From: Triglochin maritima
Taxonomy: Eukaryota; Streptophyta; Magnoliopsida; Alismatales; Juncaginaceae
Length of the DNA: 64,000 nt
Assembly: GCA_963682175.1 (NCBI GenBank)
Contig: OY821787.1
Span: 17,276,501-17,340,500 of the forward strand
Direction: 5' to 3'
The position numbers were made by a program, and so were the translations under genes. The notes beneath the pieces were generated by a model. It saw only the letters and a program-made list of their open reading frames with translations. It was not told the DNA's origin and did no database searches. Positions 23,551 through 34,534 of this stretch are shown here, in pieces (position 1 is the first letter of the stretch; each line of letters starts with the position of its first letter).

Positions 23551-25011
23551 CTAAACCATTTTTTGCAAAGATTGTCTTTTGCTTCCTAAAAGCATGTTGA
23601 GCATCTTGGTTCCATTTGTGAACTTTTCTAGATCTTTTCTTAATTGTAAATTACAAGTTCTAAGATCTAGTTGTTCAACATCTATAGGTGTTGCTATTAG
23701 ACTACTAAATTGTAATTCATTTGTTTCAAGTCTAGCAAGCACCTCATTCTTTTCAGGCATAATTGATTCAATTTGGCTTTGAAGATCATTTATCAATTTT
23801 CTAGAATTCTTATTTTTATCACAAATGATCTCATATTGTTTAACTAAGTCAATGAATGCATTTTGAATCTCATCATGTGTATATGTTTCATCATTAAAAC
23901 TAGAATTTGAGTTATCACTATAATAAGACTTAGTTGAGCAAGAGTTAGATTTAGTAGAACAAGAGTTAGAGTCTACCTCAGTTTGATCATCTTCAATGAA
24001 ACATGAATGGTCAACCTCTCTTCTACTTTGCAAGGAGGAGGATGATGATGGTGATGATGATTCGTCCCATGTAGCTTTGTGAGCTTCCTCCTTCCTTTCT
24101 TTTCTCTTGCTCCTCTCCTTTTCTCTCCTTCTCTCCCTTCTCTCATTTTTCTTCTCCTTTACTTTTCTCTCATTCTCACTCTCCTCCTTCTTCTTTTTCT
24201 TTTCCCTTTTCTCATTTCTCCTTCCTCTTCATTCTCTTGTTTCTTCCTTATCCTTTTTGAGGAATTTGAAGAAATATTAGGCAAGGACTTCAATGTCCTC
24301 ATTCTCAATTCCTCTCCTTGGCTAATCAAATTTTGCATGTTATGCCAAGGTGGGTTTGTTCTTGGAGGCTTCCTTCTACTTTCTATGGTTGATTTGAAGT
24401 TCATAAGCCATGAGATTTCCAATTAACTCCTCCATCTTTAGTTGGGAAGGGCCATGTGCTTCTTCAATTGCGACCACTTTATCTTCCCAATCGTTGCTTA
24501 GCGACCGGATGAACTTTCTTGTCATCTCTCCTTCATTAATTTTTCTTCCAAGAACCAAAAGAGAGTTAGTGATATCGGTGAAGCGAGTGTTCATTTCGCT
24601 TATCTTCTCACCGATTTGCATAGAAAAAACCTCATATTTATGCATGAGGAGACTAATGCGAGTTTCTTTAGTTTTACTATCTCCCACATGATGCATTTGA
24701 AGTCTATGCCAAATGTCATAAGTACTTTCACAACCCCTAATCCTATTATTCTCCCTCATTAAGGCCACAATAAAGAATGTTCATAATCTTAGAATTCATC
24801 TCAATCTCTTTCATGTTGGCCAACACAAGGAGGCTAATTCATCTTCATTTTGGGATGTGTACGGATTTTGAAGGAAAATCCAATACCTAAGGTCATTTGA
24901 AATCAAGAATATTTTCATCCTACTCTTCCAATAATCATAGTTTGACCCATTAAGCAAAATATGCCTAGTTGTGCATAATCCTTCTATATGATTAGATGAT
25001 GTAGATGACAT
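23551..25011 (-). pseudogene. Copia gag, three reading-frame pieces
   Basis: The likely start is ATG at 25011 (MSSTSSNHIEGL), 39 bp after the PBS on the minus strand. N-terminal block to 24811 has the gag opener LLNGSNYDYWKSRMK. 24768-24376 has the UBN2/copia gag core (MHKYEVFSMQIGEKISEM, FIRSLSNDWEDKV). 24375-24060 is a Lys/Glu-rich linker with stops. 24033-23551 is a Ser/Asn/Asp-rich, then coiled-coil, tail (NDLQSQIESIMPEKNEVLAR) ending FTNGTKMLNMLLGSKRQS. No zinc knuckle was seen. The breaks make it a pseudogene. Confidence 0.75.
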
Positions 25012-25049
25012 GCTAAAAATACGGTTAAGTATGCAATTTAGCTCACAAA

Positions 25050-25061
25050 GATCTGATACCA
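25050..25061 (-). promoter_or_regulatory. Primer-binding site, tRNA-Met type
   Basis: The minus strand reads TGGTATCAGATC two bases after the 5' LTR end. TGGTATCAGAGC is the usual plant copia PBS complementary to initiator tRNA-Met; one base differs. Confidence 0.8.
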
Positions 25062-25063
25062 AA

Positions 25064-26624
25064 TGTAGGATCGTGTATGGTCAGATTTTCTAATCACTTT
25101 TAAGGTTACTTAACTACTTGCTGAACAATCAAAGATGCACAGTGGAATTTAAAACAAAGCACGCAAGTAACGACGAATATGCAAACCACACAAAGATGAC
25201 CCAGAAGATTTTATAGAGGTTCGGCCTCCAACCTACTTCATCTCTTGCAAGCTCCGCTCGATCTCCCTCGAGCTCCACCAACGTCTTCACTGTCAATCTC
25301 ATTCCGGGCCAAGATTAAGCCTTTTACAATACAAGCTCCGTGAACAATCCTCGCTAGCTTGATTTCTTCCTCTCACAATCCGATAGGATCACTTCGGGAT
25401 CTCACCGAAGTCTATACTCTTGTCTTGGGCTTTCACCAAGACCCTTGCTACGTGACAGCAAATGAGTGGAACAACACTCTCTAGCTTGAGCACACTTTGA
25501 GTAGGATTTGGCTATAATCAAAGGTGTGGAAGTTTAAGGCTTAGAGTGTGTGATTTGAAGCTTTTGGGATTGGGAGACTTCTCTCTAGTGTATGGAACAA
25601 TTGTTTGTAAGAGAATTTTTTAAACATAGTGTTCAATCCTCTATTTATAAGCTCCTAAGGTGTTATAGCCGTTGGGGATTAAAGAGGTAAGTTGTTGTGT
25701 AAGAAACACAAAACAGTGAAGTGTAGGACACAGTTCAGAACACAATTGGTCGACCGAATCGGGCATACCGGTCGACCGGTTGGTCACAACTGGCTATAAC
25801 ATAAGTTCACTAAAGTGAACGGTCAGACTAAATTGGTGATCAGTCGACCGTTATGAGGTGTTTTGGTCTGGTAAAAGATAGATCGGTCGAACTAAGCGAA
25901 TGGTCGGTTCACTCAGAAATTTCCAGGCACTTCTGGGTTCAATGAGAAAATGAGTTTCGGTCAACCCAGCTCTAGGAGACGTTCGACCGGAAATTTCCGG
26001 AGTGTTCAGGGGACCATGTTTGTTTGATCGGTCGACTGCTAGGAAAATATTGGTTGACCGAAAGTATGGTAAATTTGGGGTTTTGAGAAATCTGATCGTT
26101 GTAGAAAACGACAAATCTAACATTCTATTGAAGATGTAAACGGACGGACAAAATGGTTCAAACGGTCGATCGGTTCAACACTTGGCTAATAGTATTAAGT
26201 ATTAATAGACCTAATCGGTCAAACGAAGAACTCGTTCCGGTCAACCGATTTGGCACTGGTAGATCAGGTTTGTTTTAAGTGTTTTCCGGTACTAGTTTGG
26301 GTGATTTATCGAAGTCCAATTGATGTAAAATTTTGTGTGTGACTTCTCTAAGAAACCTAGTGTGTATGTGAGTGGTTATTTACTCTTGTATGCTCAAGTA
26401 CACATAGTTCCTAAGACTCAAAAGAAATACAAATTACATGCCTTCAATTGAGCTTAATTACATGTCTTGACTTGAAACCTTTCTTCCTTGAGTCTTGATC
26501 ACCTGTAGAAGTTAGCACAATATAATATATATGCTATGCATGATGTGTGCTACTCTACATTGGTTATAATTAAGATTAGGTTGATTAAATCATCAAAGCA
26601 TAGATTAAGGCCAAAAAGCCAACA
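25064..26624 (-). repeat. 5' LTR of the Sirevirus-like element
   Basis: About 1.56 kb, starting TGTTGGCTTTTTGGCC (minus strand, 26624) and ending CCTACA (25064). The TATA box reads TATAAATA at 25649-25642 (minus). U3 (25740-26270) is packed with CGGTCGACCG-type palindromes, including CCGGTCGACCGG near 25770. Confidence 0.85.
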
Positions 26625-27499
26625 GAAGGAATGTTCATAATGAGTAAAGTAGAGAACTAGTTGGAGCTTAAAACGGTCGATGTTGGGAACATCCAATTTT
26701 CTTTATAGGGAAATTTGAAAAAGCAATAACGATTCAAGAAAATTAGAGGAACGGTTGACCGTTCAACCAAGAAACTTGTTTCTACCAACGGTCAAAAGAA
26801 ACCAACTGGCGGTTGACCGTTTTTGGTTAAACAATGTTAAAAATAGGTTTGGGCGGTTTCCCGGGCTAAGTTTGGGTGGTCACTTGAAGTCCATATATTT
26901 TGAATCAGATCAAAGATTAAAAACTAAAATCCAATGTATACATGCATCAATGGTCGATTAGCCTATCAGAACAATTGATCAGTTGCCCAACAAGCAACCC
27001 AAATCAGCCTATGGAACACCTAGTGATTTGTAGAATTTCGCATAAGGTCGATCAAAAAATGAATAAGACATTGACTGATTTTGGGACAAAATCCAGTTGA
27101 CCATTCAAAACCTAGTTTATTGAATGACCCAGGTGTACCCAAAACCAGTTCTAGATCGACCGTTAGATGCAATTGGTCGACCAATTACTTGTCTAAGCTC
27201 CACTTAATTAAACAATCGATCTTGAAAGCATTGATCAACCCGTTACCAAAAAAGAAGCAACCTTAAGTGAACAGTCGATTGAGCAGGCAACAACGATGGA
27301 CCGTTTGAAGCTAGAACTGAGAAACTCTTAAGCAAATTTCAAATCAAAGATGCAAAATAGTTATTTAACATATAAGTAAACATGAGTGATGTAAATGCAA
27401 TTAGGGAAGTTTGCCTGAAATGTGCCTCATTTAGAGATGAATGACATGATCATAAATCATGAAAAATAGATACATCCCTAAATTGAGTCTTATACTATC
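26625..27499 (-). mobile_element. Older copia remnant: palindrome-rich region downstream of pol
   Basis: Continues the GGTCGACCG-like words (GGTTGACCGTT near 26755, GATCGACCGTTAG near 27153) outside the intact element and leads into the antisense RNase H at 27500-27885. It is the 3' region of an older reverse-strand element, probably the one into which 21182-26624 inserted. No LTR end is clear. Confidence 0.5.
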
Positions 27500-27885
27500 A
27501 AATTGATCAACATATAGAGGTTTAGTGAATATGTCAGCTACTTGATCAAATGTAGGACCAAATTCTAATGCAATGTCACCCTTAGAAGCACGTTCTCTAA
27601 GAAACTTATGTCTAACTTATATATGCTTAGTTTTAGAGTGCAAAATTGGATTTTTAGATAGGTTTTTGGCACTAGTATTATTATAATATGTTGGAATAGT
27701 TTGAAAATCAAGTCTCAAGTCTTTGAGTGTTCCTCTCATCCACCAGACTTGGGCACAAGCACAACCGACGACTATGTATTCGACCTTGGATGTGAAAAGT
27801 GCAACATATGTTGTTTCTTACTAAACCAAGACACCAAATATTTTCCAAAGTATTGTCAAGTGCATGAGAACTTTTACGATCTGAC
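27500..27885 (-). pseudogene. Copia RNase H remnant
   Basis: The minus strand encodes SDRKSS, LVSWFSKKQ, GCACAQVWWMRGTLKDLRLD, NNTSAKNLSKNPILHSKTKH and FDQVADIFTKPL, the C-terminal half of copia RNase H. There is at least one stop (after TKHI) and a frameshift. Its relative is at 61250-61546. Confidence 0.75.
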
Positions 27886-28649
27886 TTTTTCCCTCACTCG
27901 CTCGACCAAAAAGGAAACTTTTCCCCAAAAGGAAACTTCTCTCGATAAAGATACTTTTCCTCAAAGAGGGAACTTTCCTCGAAGAGGGACCATCCCTAGA
28001 AAGGAAACTTTCCCAAAACAAGAACAACACACCACAAAGACAACAAACAATATAAAGCATCAACCAAGTATAAGAGATGAAAATGTACTTATTAAAGTAT
28101 TAGGAGAGCGGGTCTTACATATATTACACTTCTATAAATAGGTGTCCAAACCTTAAGTGAACACATAATATTACACTTCTTTATCCTTGTCACAAAATCC
28201 TATTTTGTCTCATCCTTAAAGAGAAATCTCTCCCTCTGTAAAGATCAAATTCTACACACTCAAGGCTTAAACTTGCCACTTCTATTCTTAAATCCTATCA
28301 TACTCAAGTGTGCTAAAGTGTTAGAGTGTTTTGTAACACCACCTTCATTATTTGAGAGAGTTGTATTGCTTTGTAGGAAGCCACCCTCTCGGGTTGTGAG
28401 AGGAAGAATCAAGTACAGCGAGGTTGTTCGCGAACTTGGATTGTAAAAGGCTTGATTTGAGCCCTGAACGGAGATCGGACCAGTGATGTCGTGAGCGGGG
28501 CTTGCAAGAGAGGATAATGACCTCGTTGGGTGCAACCTTAATAAAAATCACTGGTCTTGTTTTTGTTTTATAATCCTTACCTGTTTGTGTTATTTCCGCC
28601 GCATTTACTTTGTATTAGAGATTAGATTAGTGGCTTAATCAATTCTACA
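27886..28649 (+). mobile_element. Copia LTR (second copia family), forward
   Basis: Ends AATTCTACA at 28649, just before a tRNA-Met-type PBS. TATA box TATAAATA at 28133-28140. U3 carries an 18-bp tandem repeat (27908-28015). The last 450 bp are paralogous to 39626-40135 (GGAAGC/CACCCTCT, TTGTTCGCGAACTTGGAT, ATAAAAATCACTG). The exact 5' end is uncertain. Confidence 0.7.
27908..28015 (+). repeat. 18-bp U3 tandem repeat, about six units
   Basis: Units of the type AAAAGGAAACTTTTCCCC recur every 18-19 bp with changes. Each contains a small dyad GGAAA-CTTTTCC. Position just upstream of the TATA box suggests an enhancer-like array (inference). Confidence 0.75.
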
Positions 28650-28651
28650 AT

Positions 28652-28663
28652 TGGTATCAGGTC
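28652..28663 (+). promoter_or_regulatory. Primer-binding site, tRNA-Met type
   Basis: TGGTATCAGGTC two bases after the LTR end; close to the plant copia consensus TGGTATCAGAGC with one change. Confidence 0.75.
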
Positions 28664-28700
28664 ATGGGTGCTAAATTCATCTACTTAACCATAGTTTAAC

Positions 28701-29010
28701 ATGACATCTTCATCATCTAATTATTGCGAGAGTTTATCCACATCTAGAGCCCCATGTTTTGATGAAACTAACTTTTGTTCGTGGAGAACTAAGATGAAGA
28801 CATACTTCTGTGACTTTAAATATGTCGTCCATGATCATAATTCCATATGAATTGCCTAGATGTGTTTATAGGTAGTGGAGTTTGTAAGATGAGAGAAAAA
28901 CTTGTTTGATGCCAAGGTTATGAATGTTTTCTATTGTACACTTGAGTATGAACTTTTTGATCTTATTTATTTTTGTGAAAGTGCATGTGAGATATGATAA
29001 CCTCTTCAAG
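28701..29010 (+). pseudogene. Copia gag, 5' part
   Basis: ATG at 28701 opens MTSSSSNYCESLSTSRAPCF, then DETNFCSWRTKMKTYF, a copia gag opener. After a stop (about 28848) other frames give AKVMNVFYCTLEYELFDLIYF, the next gag block. Truncated about 29270, where Athila-like 3' sequence begins. Confidence 0.7.
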
Positions 29011-29270
29011 CTCAATTTTGTCACAAGGAAGAATCACTAACCGGGAGTGAAGTTAAATCAACTTCAACAAAGGAATTAAGTTCATGAGAGATAGAATAAG
29101 AACACTTCTACATCATATTCTTTTTCAATGTCATCCAATGGGGATGTTGCACATATGTGTTTCATAGTATTAGAAGATGAAGAAAATGAGATAGGACAGG
29201 AACACTTCTACATCATATTCTTTATCAAGGTCATATCCAATCGGTAAGTTTCTCACATGTGCTTCATAGT
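29011..29270. other. End of copia remnant with a short internal duplication
   Basis: Contains two copies of GAACACTTCTACATCATATT (near 29100 and 29200), then joins Athila-like 3' sequence at about 29271. Coding potential is lost. Confidence 0.5.
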
Positions 29271-29522
29271 TTGGTGAGACCGTACTTTTTTCATGTATAA
29301 ACACATATAGTATCATGTTTCACATACAATGAGGACAATGCAGAAAATAAGAGGGGGTGTTTTATCATTTGTATAAAACATCAGAGTTGAGTCTTTTTCT
29401 TTTGTTTTTGTTTGATTGGGTTGTTCGGGTCATGTTATTATGCTACATTTTAAATTCATGCATCTGCTATGTCGTGATCCTTTGGTGACTTGCCTTCTTT
29501 TTCTTTCCTTCGTTTTAAAACT

Positions 29523-29890
29523 GGGTTATTTGCTTGGGTGCACCTCTGCGGATGTGTAATTGAGGGTTTGCTACCGAGTTTCGACTATTGACTTAGGTGC
29601 ACCAACATATCGATGTTATTTGCTTGGATGAACCTCTACCGTCAATAGGACACACTCCGTTAAAACACCATAACCACACCGTTACAAAATTTACAGTTAA
29701 TTCCCGTAAATCAAAAAATGTCTTAATGTTAAATAAAAACCAAAAAATTAAAATGAAAAGCCTCTCTCCCTTTCTCTCTCCATTCTCTCTCATCTCTCTC
29801 TCCTCTCTTTCTCTATCTAGTCTCTCTCTTTCTCTCTCCTCTCTCTGGTGCTCATCATGGTCTCTCTCCTCCTCCTCTTTCATTTAAGAT
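29523..29890. repeat. MULE left TIR, including CT-rich tract
   Basis: First ~240 bp are a close match to the right end. The next ~125 bp are CT-rich microsatellite-like sequence that still pairs with GA-rich sequence on the right, sharing the landmark GTGCTCATCATGGTCTCTC with one change. Confidence 0.85.
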
Positions 29891-31099
29891 CACTTTGACC
29901 GTATTCGGAGCTAGTCGGTCGTCTTTACCGTTACATTCAACAGAGCAACCTCGTCGGAGCTTTGGAGGACCCCCAATCCTTTAGAAACGTGTGAGGAATC
30001 TTCTGGACAGTGCGCGAGTGCTTTCTGCCGTGCTATTTCTCCTATTTTCGCCAAAGCACGACTTCGGGTCTTGGCCGGTCGACGTCCTTTTCCAAATGAC
30101 GGGCTGAGTCGTTTAAAGCTTCACCTCATATCCTCGCAACCCTCAGTAGAGCTCAAGGAAGATTCCTGTGCTTTCAATTGAACTGAATTTGCAAGGTTTC
30201 TTGCTTCGTCACAAAGGGGCCAATTTGAAGCTCACCACCTCGCCGGCGTACTGGGAAGATAATCATTTCTATTCTTCATCCTGTCGCCCTCAGAAGCTTG
30301 TGAGAAACATATTTTCTACCTCAATTTGATCGATAAGGTGCTCTGTGGTCGTCATCATCCCCGCGTGACGACACTGTGGTTGACGCCTCCTTTTCCAATT
30401 GGCATGCTCGACGTCTTATTTCTTCAATTGGTCATCTTCCATCGTCCAGTTGCACTCGAGGAACTATCATACTAGTCCAATTTGGTGGAGAAGGTCCTGG
30501 GTAGCTCGACGAACGACCTGATCGTCAGTCTCGTTTGGGTTCTTTTTCTTCTTCGGTTAGACGCCAATCAGGAGCTTGCGCGAATTAAAAGAATTTTTCC
30601 TCAATTCTTTAACTCCTTTTTGCTACTTGTGAGGATATTTCTTGGTTTGTTCCTGGTTTTATTGATTTTTGCTTCTTTTGGCCATCAATTTCTGGCCTAT
30701 ATTTGTCCTGCACTTGGGTCTCCTTTGTCTTCATCAAGGTATTCAATTCGGTGAGTTGGGTTGGATTTCTCTACGACAAGAGTATTAAGAATTGTGTTGA
30801 TCAAGGGTGTGCTCTGCTGCAATTGGTTTATTGATTATCTGCTATCGATTTGCTATACTTAGGTGTACAAGACTTGGTTATTTTACTTGTCTGATCTGGT
30901 GGTTTGCTCTTTACTTTTGAGTGTTCACTGCTGATCAATTGTGTTGGTGTGGATGGCTACATCAACATCTGACTTGAGTACTGGTTTGCTGAATAATACT
31001 CTTCAAAATACACCTAATATGGCCCCTGAGCCTAAACCACGTGACACATCAACACCTGAATGTCCTATCCGACCCTATCATGGAAATCCTATTATTCTT
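29891..31099. other. MULE interior, possibly captured sequence
   Basis: About 1.2 kb unlike the rest of the window. A frame at 30482-30754 is hydrophobic without known motifs. A frame from ATG 30953 to 31129 is Pro/Thr-rich and ends in the TIR. It could be a captured gene 5' region or retroelement leader; I cannot identify the source. Confidence 0.4.
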
Positions 31100-31577
31100 A
31101 TTCCACTCAAAAGTAGAAAGAGAGACTAGAGAGAGGAGAGAAAGAGAGACTAGAGAGAGGAGAGGAGAGAGAAAGAGAGACCACGATGAGCACTAGAGAG
31201 AGGAAGAGAGAGGAGAGAGAAAGAGAAAGACTAGAGAGAGGATTGAAAAGAAAGACTAGAGAGAGGATTGAAGAGAGAGAGACTAGATAGCGAAAGAGAG
31301 GAGAGAGAAGGGAGAGAGAGAGGAGAGAGAAAGGGAGAGAAGCTTTTCATTTTTTTTATTTTTTATTTAACATTAAGACATTTTTCGATTTACAGGGGGT
31401 AAACTGTAAGTTTTCTAACGGTTTGGTTACGGTGTTTTAACGGAGTGGGTCCCATTAACGGTAGAGGTGCATCCAAGCAAATAACAACGATATGTAGGTG
31501 CACCTAAGTCAATAGTCGAAACTCGGGTGCAAAACCCTAATTACGCATCCGCGGAGGTGCACCCAAGCAAATAACCC
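31100..31577. repeat. MULE right TIR, including GA-rich tract
   Basis: Inverted partner of 29523-29890. Its GA tract is longer than the left one (about 240 versus 125 bp), with repeated GACTAGAGAGAGGA units, so the TIRs have drifted by microsatellite expansion. Confidence 0.85.
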
Positions 31578-32850
31578 TTTAAAAATTTCCATTATATAAA
31601 AAACTTCATGTCTTTGCGAATGAAAACGTTTTGTTGGTGTTGGGTGTGTTTAGCTTATGCAAGACCTTTTGAAGGCAATGAAAAAGAAGAAACTCTCAGA
31701 AATGACTTGAACATGATGCATTAGGATATCTAGTATACTTGGTTTAGGATGTCTTGAGTCATGGGAATGAACCCTGTTTTCCCTCGGAGGGTGAGGTAGC
31801 ATAGGGTTTTAGTACTGAAAATAGAAAAAAGTAGTCCACCATGAATCTAGTGAGTCTCCTTTTTTAGAGGATTCGTGTTAGTATAAGAAAGTTTGTGTTA
31901 TTGTAAAGTAAAAATCATATATCCAGAACTCGTAAAATCCTGTGGTGAGATTACTAGTGCGGAGGTTTTGGTTTCTTTTGTTATTGTGGGCTGAGAATAG
32001 ATGAAATAAGGAGGTTCTCGCTTTTGACATGGCTTGCATCTCTGGGGAGACTTAACACATTGTGCTTTTATGTCATCTGACGTGGGATGCGTCAGCCAAA
32101 CTCTCATTACAGAGGGAGTGGCATCGCCATATGTCAAGATTTGGGGGGAGAGTATCGTTATAGTGTAAGTCATGGGCAGTGAGGCACGATATCTAAACCT
32201 GTGAGACACCAAAAACGAAGTGGGAATTTGGGGGTGTAAATCAAGTTAATTTTGTCAAATGGTCTTACGGGAAGGCAAAAGCCTCAAATTAAATATAATG
32301 GGCCGAAAAGCCTGAATCAAATTCCTAAGGACAGAAACTAACAAATGAGACCAAATTCCTTAAAAAGGTCACTGAAATGTTCTTAATGTTAGGCAAAAGC
32401 CTCATGAGGTGAATTTAGGGTAGAACGAGAGGAAGTTGGTACACTACCTTACTTTACAAAATTATGTTTGTCCATTTTTTCACTTGAGCCTTTAACTATC
32501 TGAGACGAATGGTTTACTAGACTAGGACTGTAGATGAGAATGGAAGAGTAGAGTCTACCCAAAGAATTGCATGTGTCTTAGGATCGACAAAAGTGGGTAC
32601 TTTAGTTGTGTTGCTAGGTTGAATAGTACATTTGTTCAGATTTTGTGTGTGTACTTGCTGAAAGCCCTCAGAAGCCAAAACACCTTCTCCTTAGGAACAA
32701 GGGGGTTTAATAGCTTGTTATACATGCTAAATGCAACCATGATTCCCATGAAAGTGAGTTTCAATTCCCCATTTTCGTATTTTTCCTCTCTTTTATTTTT
32801 TATTTCTTTGCTTTTGCTCAAGAATAACAAAAGATAAAAGTAGGTGTATT

Positions 32851-34402
32851 TGAATAGTAGCATATCATACATTGTATTCATGTTACATGTCCTTTATTTC
32901 ATCCCCACATTTGTGCTAATTGGGTTGTTGTTTTGTAAGTTTTAGGTTTTAGATAATAAAGAAGAGAAAGGAAGCTAAAATGGCTTAATTAAAAGGAGAA
33001 ATTATTGATCTCCAAATGTTTTGGACCTAGATGAAAATGTCAAGGACCTATTTACAAACCCGAAGGAACCTACATGTAATACAACACTAAAGTCCACTTA
33101 ATCTCTAACCATGCATAAATCCAAACTTTACAATTTGACTACAATCCGAGATGAACGAAGCCATCTTAGTGCACCCCACGTGCGTTTATGAAGATTTAAG
33201 TGATCTGCCAAAATTTATGTCAAATTAGACACACTAGATCTACCACTATCAGATTTGGATCCTTAAGTACTGAGTCTAATGTTTGGTCGATCCCGGATTT
33301 CAACAAGAGTTCTCTGAGCTTGAATTTCGGACCTATATCTATTTTTCTTGATCCCAGTTGTCCATTGTAATCATGGAGACGAGAGGGAATATTGTGTTCT
33401 ATCAAAGGAAAAGCCCCTCCTACCTTTCTTTCCTCTCTTTTCTAATATAGTTTACCCTTCATTTGGAAACTTTTTTGTAAGGAAGAAAAGCTTGATTTGG
33501 ATGATGGAATGAAGACTTTTGTGTTTCTTTCTTTGCTTTAGCTTTGAGTTCTTTCAGGTGGTAATGATCGTTTGTAGTTTTCTTTGTCTTTTGATATTTC
33601 TTTCCTTATTTTGTTAGTTTAATAGAAGAGTTCCATGTTTATGCTTGATTCCATATTAGTTTTGATTTGTAGTGAGTAGTTCAATGCATTAGGGGTGGAA
33701 AGGATGTGTGGTTGAATGCTAAAATGTGAAACATGGGTGTTTGTTTTACCATTTACATTATGTTGGATGTATGAAATGTGAATCTTGTGGTACATTTTAA
33801 CTTTAGCTTCCTCGATAGATTAATGACCACTCAAGGTTCTTAGTTTATGCTTAGATCTAAGGTTGTATATTCACAAATTTACTCTATGTAAGGCCTAGTT
33901 TAGTTAGAATGTGAAATTTATTTACTTGCTGTCCATGGTTATGTTAGTTCTTGCCTTAATGACATACTTGTTGATGACATAATGATTACACCAAGTGTTT
34001 AGTTCATGCTGAGGTATGATATTAACTCAATGTTAACAGGTTTATCATGTACAGAACATAGATTTACGGAAATGTGAATGAGGTTGGCATTTGGTAGTCC
34101 ACACTAGTCACCTGACGTACACTTCCAACACATAATAATCACTTCTACATAACATTACCCTCACATTCACATTTGCGTGTCACCACACTACACTCCAACC
34201 CTAAGGTCCTCCATTTGATTGTTTGATGTTGTTGGTTTAGTGCTAGTTTTAGTTGTGTGTTAATTGAGTAGTGGAGATGATAATTCTCTGCTTCTCCCAT
34301 TTGGATATGGGATAAGCAACAAACCACACAACTCCACGTGGACTTGACCCATACTTGCCACGTCTTCACTGACACCGTGGATTTGAGGTAAAACATCAAT
34401 CA
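32851..34402 (+). mobile_element. Family-B 3' LTR
   Basis: Starts TGAATAGTAGCATATCATAC directly after the element's purine-rich stretch. Contains the conserved U5 end (34344-34390) and stops at ATCAATCA (34402). The U3 dyad is badly degraded (near 33200), and no good TATA box was seen. It serves as an intact reference for the LTR split by the CACTA at 11576. Confidence 0.8.
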
Positions 34403-34534
34403 ATAGACAATAACTTGCTTATTTGCTTTGAATGTAGTTTTCAAAAATCTGTTAGAAAAGATGTAACACATAGGTTGAGCAGAAACAATAACATAGTTTT
34501 TATCGGTTAATTGACTAACACTTGAGAAGAAAGG

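Larger units (their letters stand above)
21182..26624 (-). mobile_element. Sirevirus-like Ty1/Copia retrotransposon, gag only, reverse strand
   Basis: Two LTRs in the same orientation (25064-26624 is the 5' LTR, 21182-22645 the 3' LTR) flank a 2.4-kb interior. Flanking 5-mers are GAAGC (21177-21181) and GAAGG (26625-26629), a target duplication with one change. A tRNA-Met-type PBS, gag fragments and a G-rich polypurine tract lie in the expected order. Protease, integrase, RT and RNase H are absent, so it is non-autonomous or internally deleted. Long LTRs, palindrome-rich U3 and repeated polypurine tracts match what is described for Sireviruses. Confidence 0.85.
29523..31577. mobile_element. 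Mutator-like element with long TIRs (possible Pack-MULE)
   Basis: Both ends open GGGTTATTTGCTTGGGTGCA and stay paired for several hundred bases. Flanking 9-mers are TTTAAAACT (29514-29522) and TTTAAAAAT (31578-31586), 8 of 9 identical, the duplication length of Mutator-like elements. The empty site is seen in the paralogous Athila region near 54757 (GTTTTAAAATTTTC). There is no MURA transposase. The 1.2-kb centre has a different, more GC-balanced composition, which would fit captured sequence. Confidence 0.85.
29271..32850 (+). mobile_element. Athila-like 3' internal region, split by a MULE
   Basis: 29271-29522 and 31578-32850 together match the 3' internal regions at 9948-11550 and 54255-55839 (AATGAGGACAATGC, CCTTTGGTGACTTGCC, TTTTCCCTCGGAGGG). 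The parts join cleanly once the MULE at 29523-31577 and one target copy are removed. It ends in a purine-rich stretch before the 3' LTR at 32851. The unrecognised ORF of the other copies is missing. Confidence 0.8.

Noticed and set aside
29593..29887. 96-residue ORFs on both strands
   Set aside because: They translate the CT/GA-rich MULE TIR; low complexity without family features.
30482..30754. Hydrophobic 90-residue ORF in the MULE centre
   Set aside because: A membrane-like composition from T-rich sequence; no start context, homolog or continuation could be supported.
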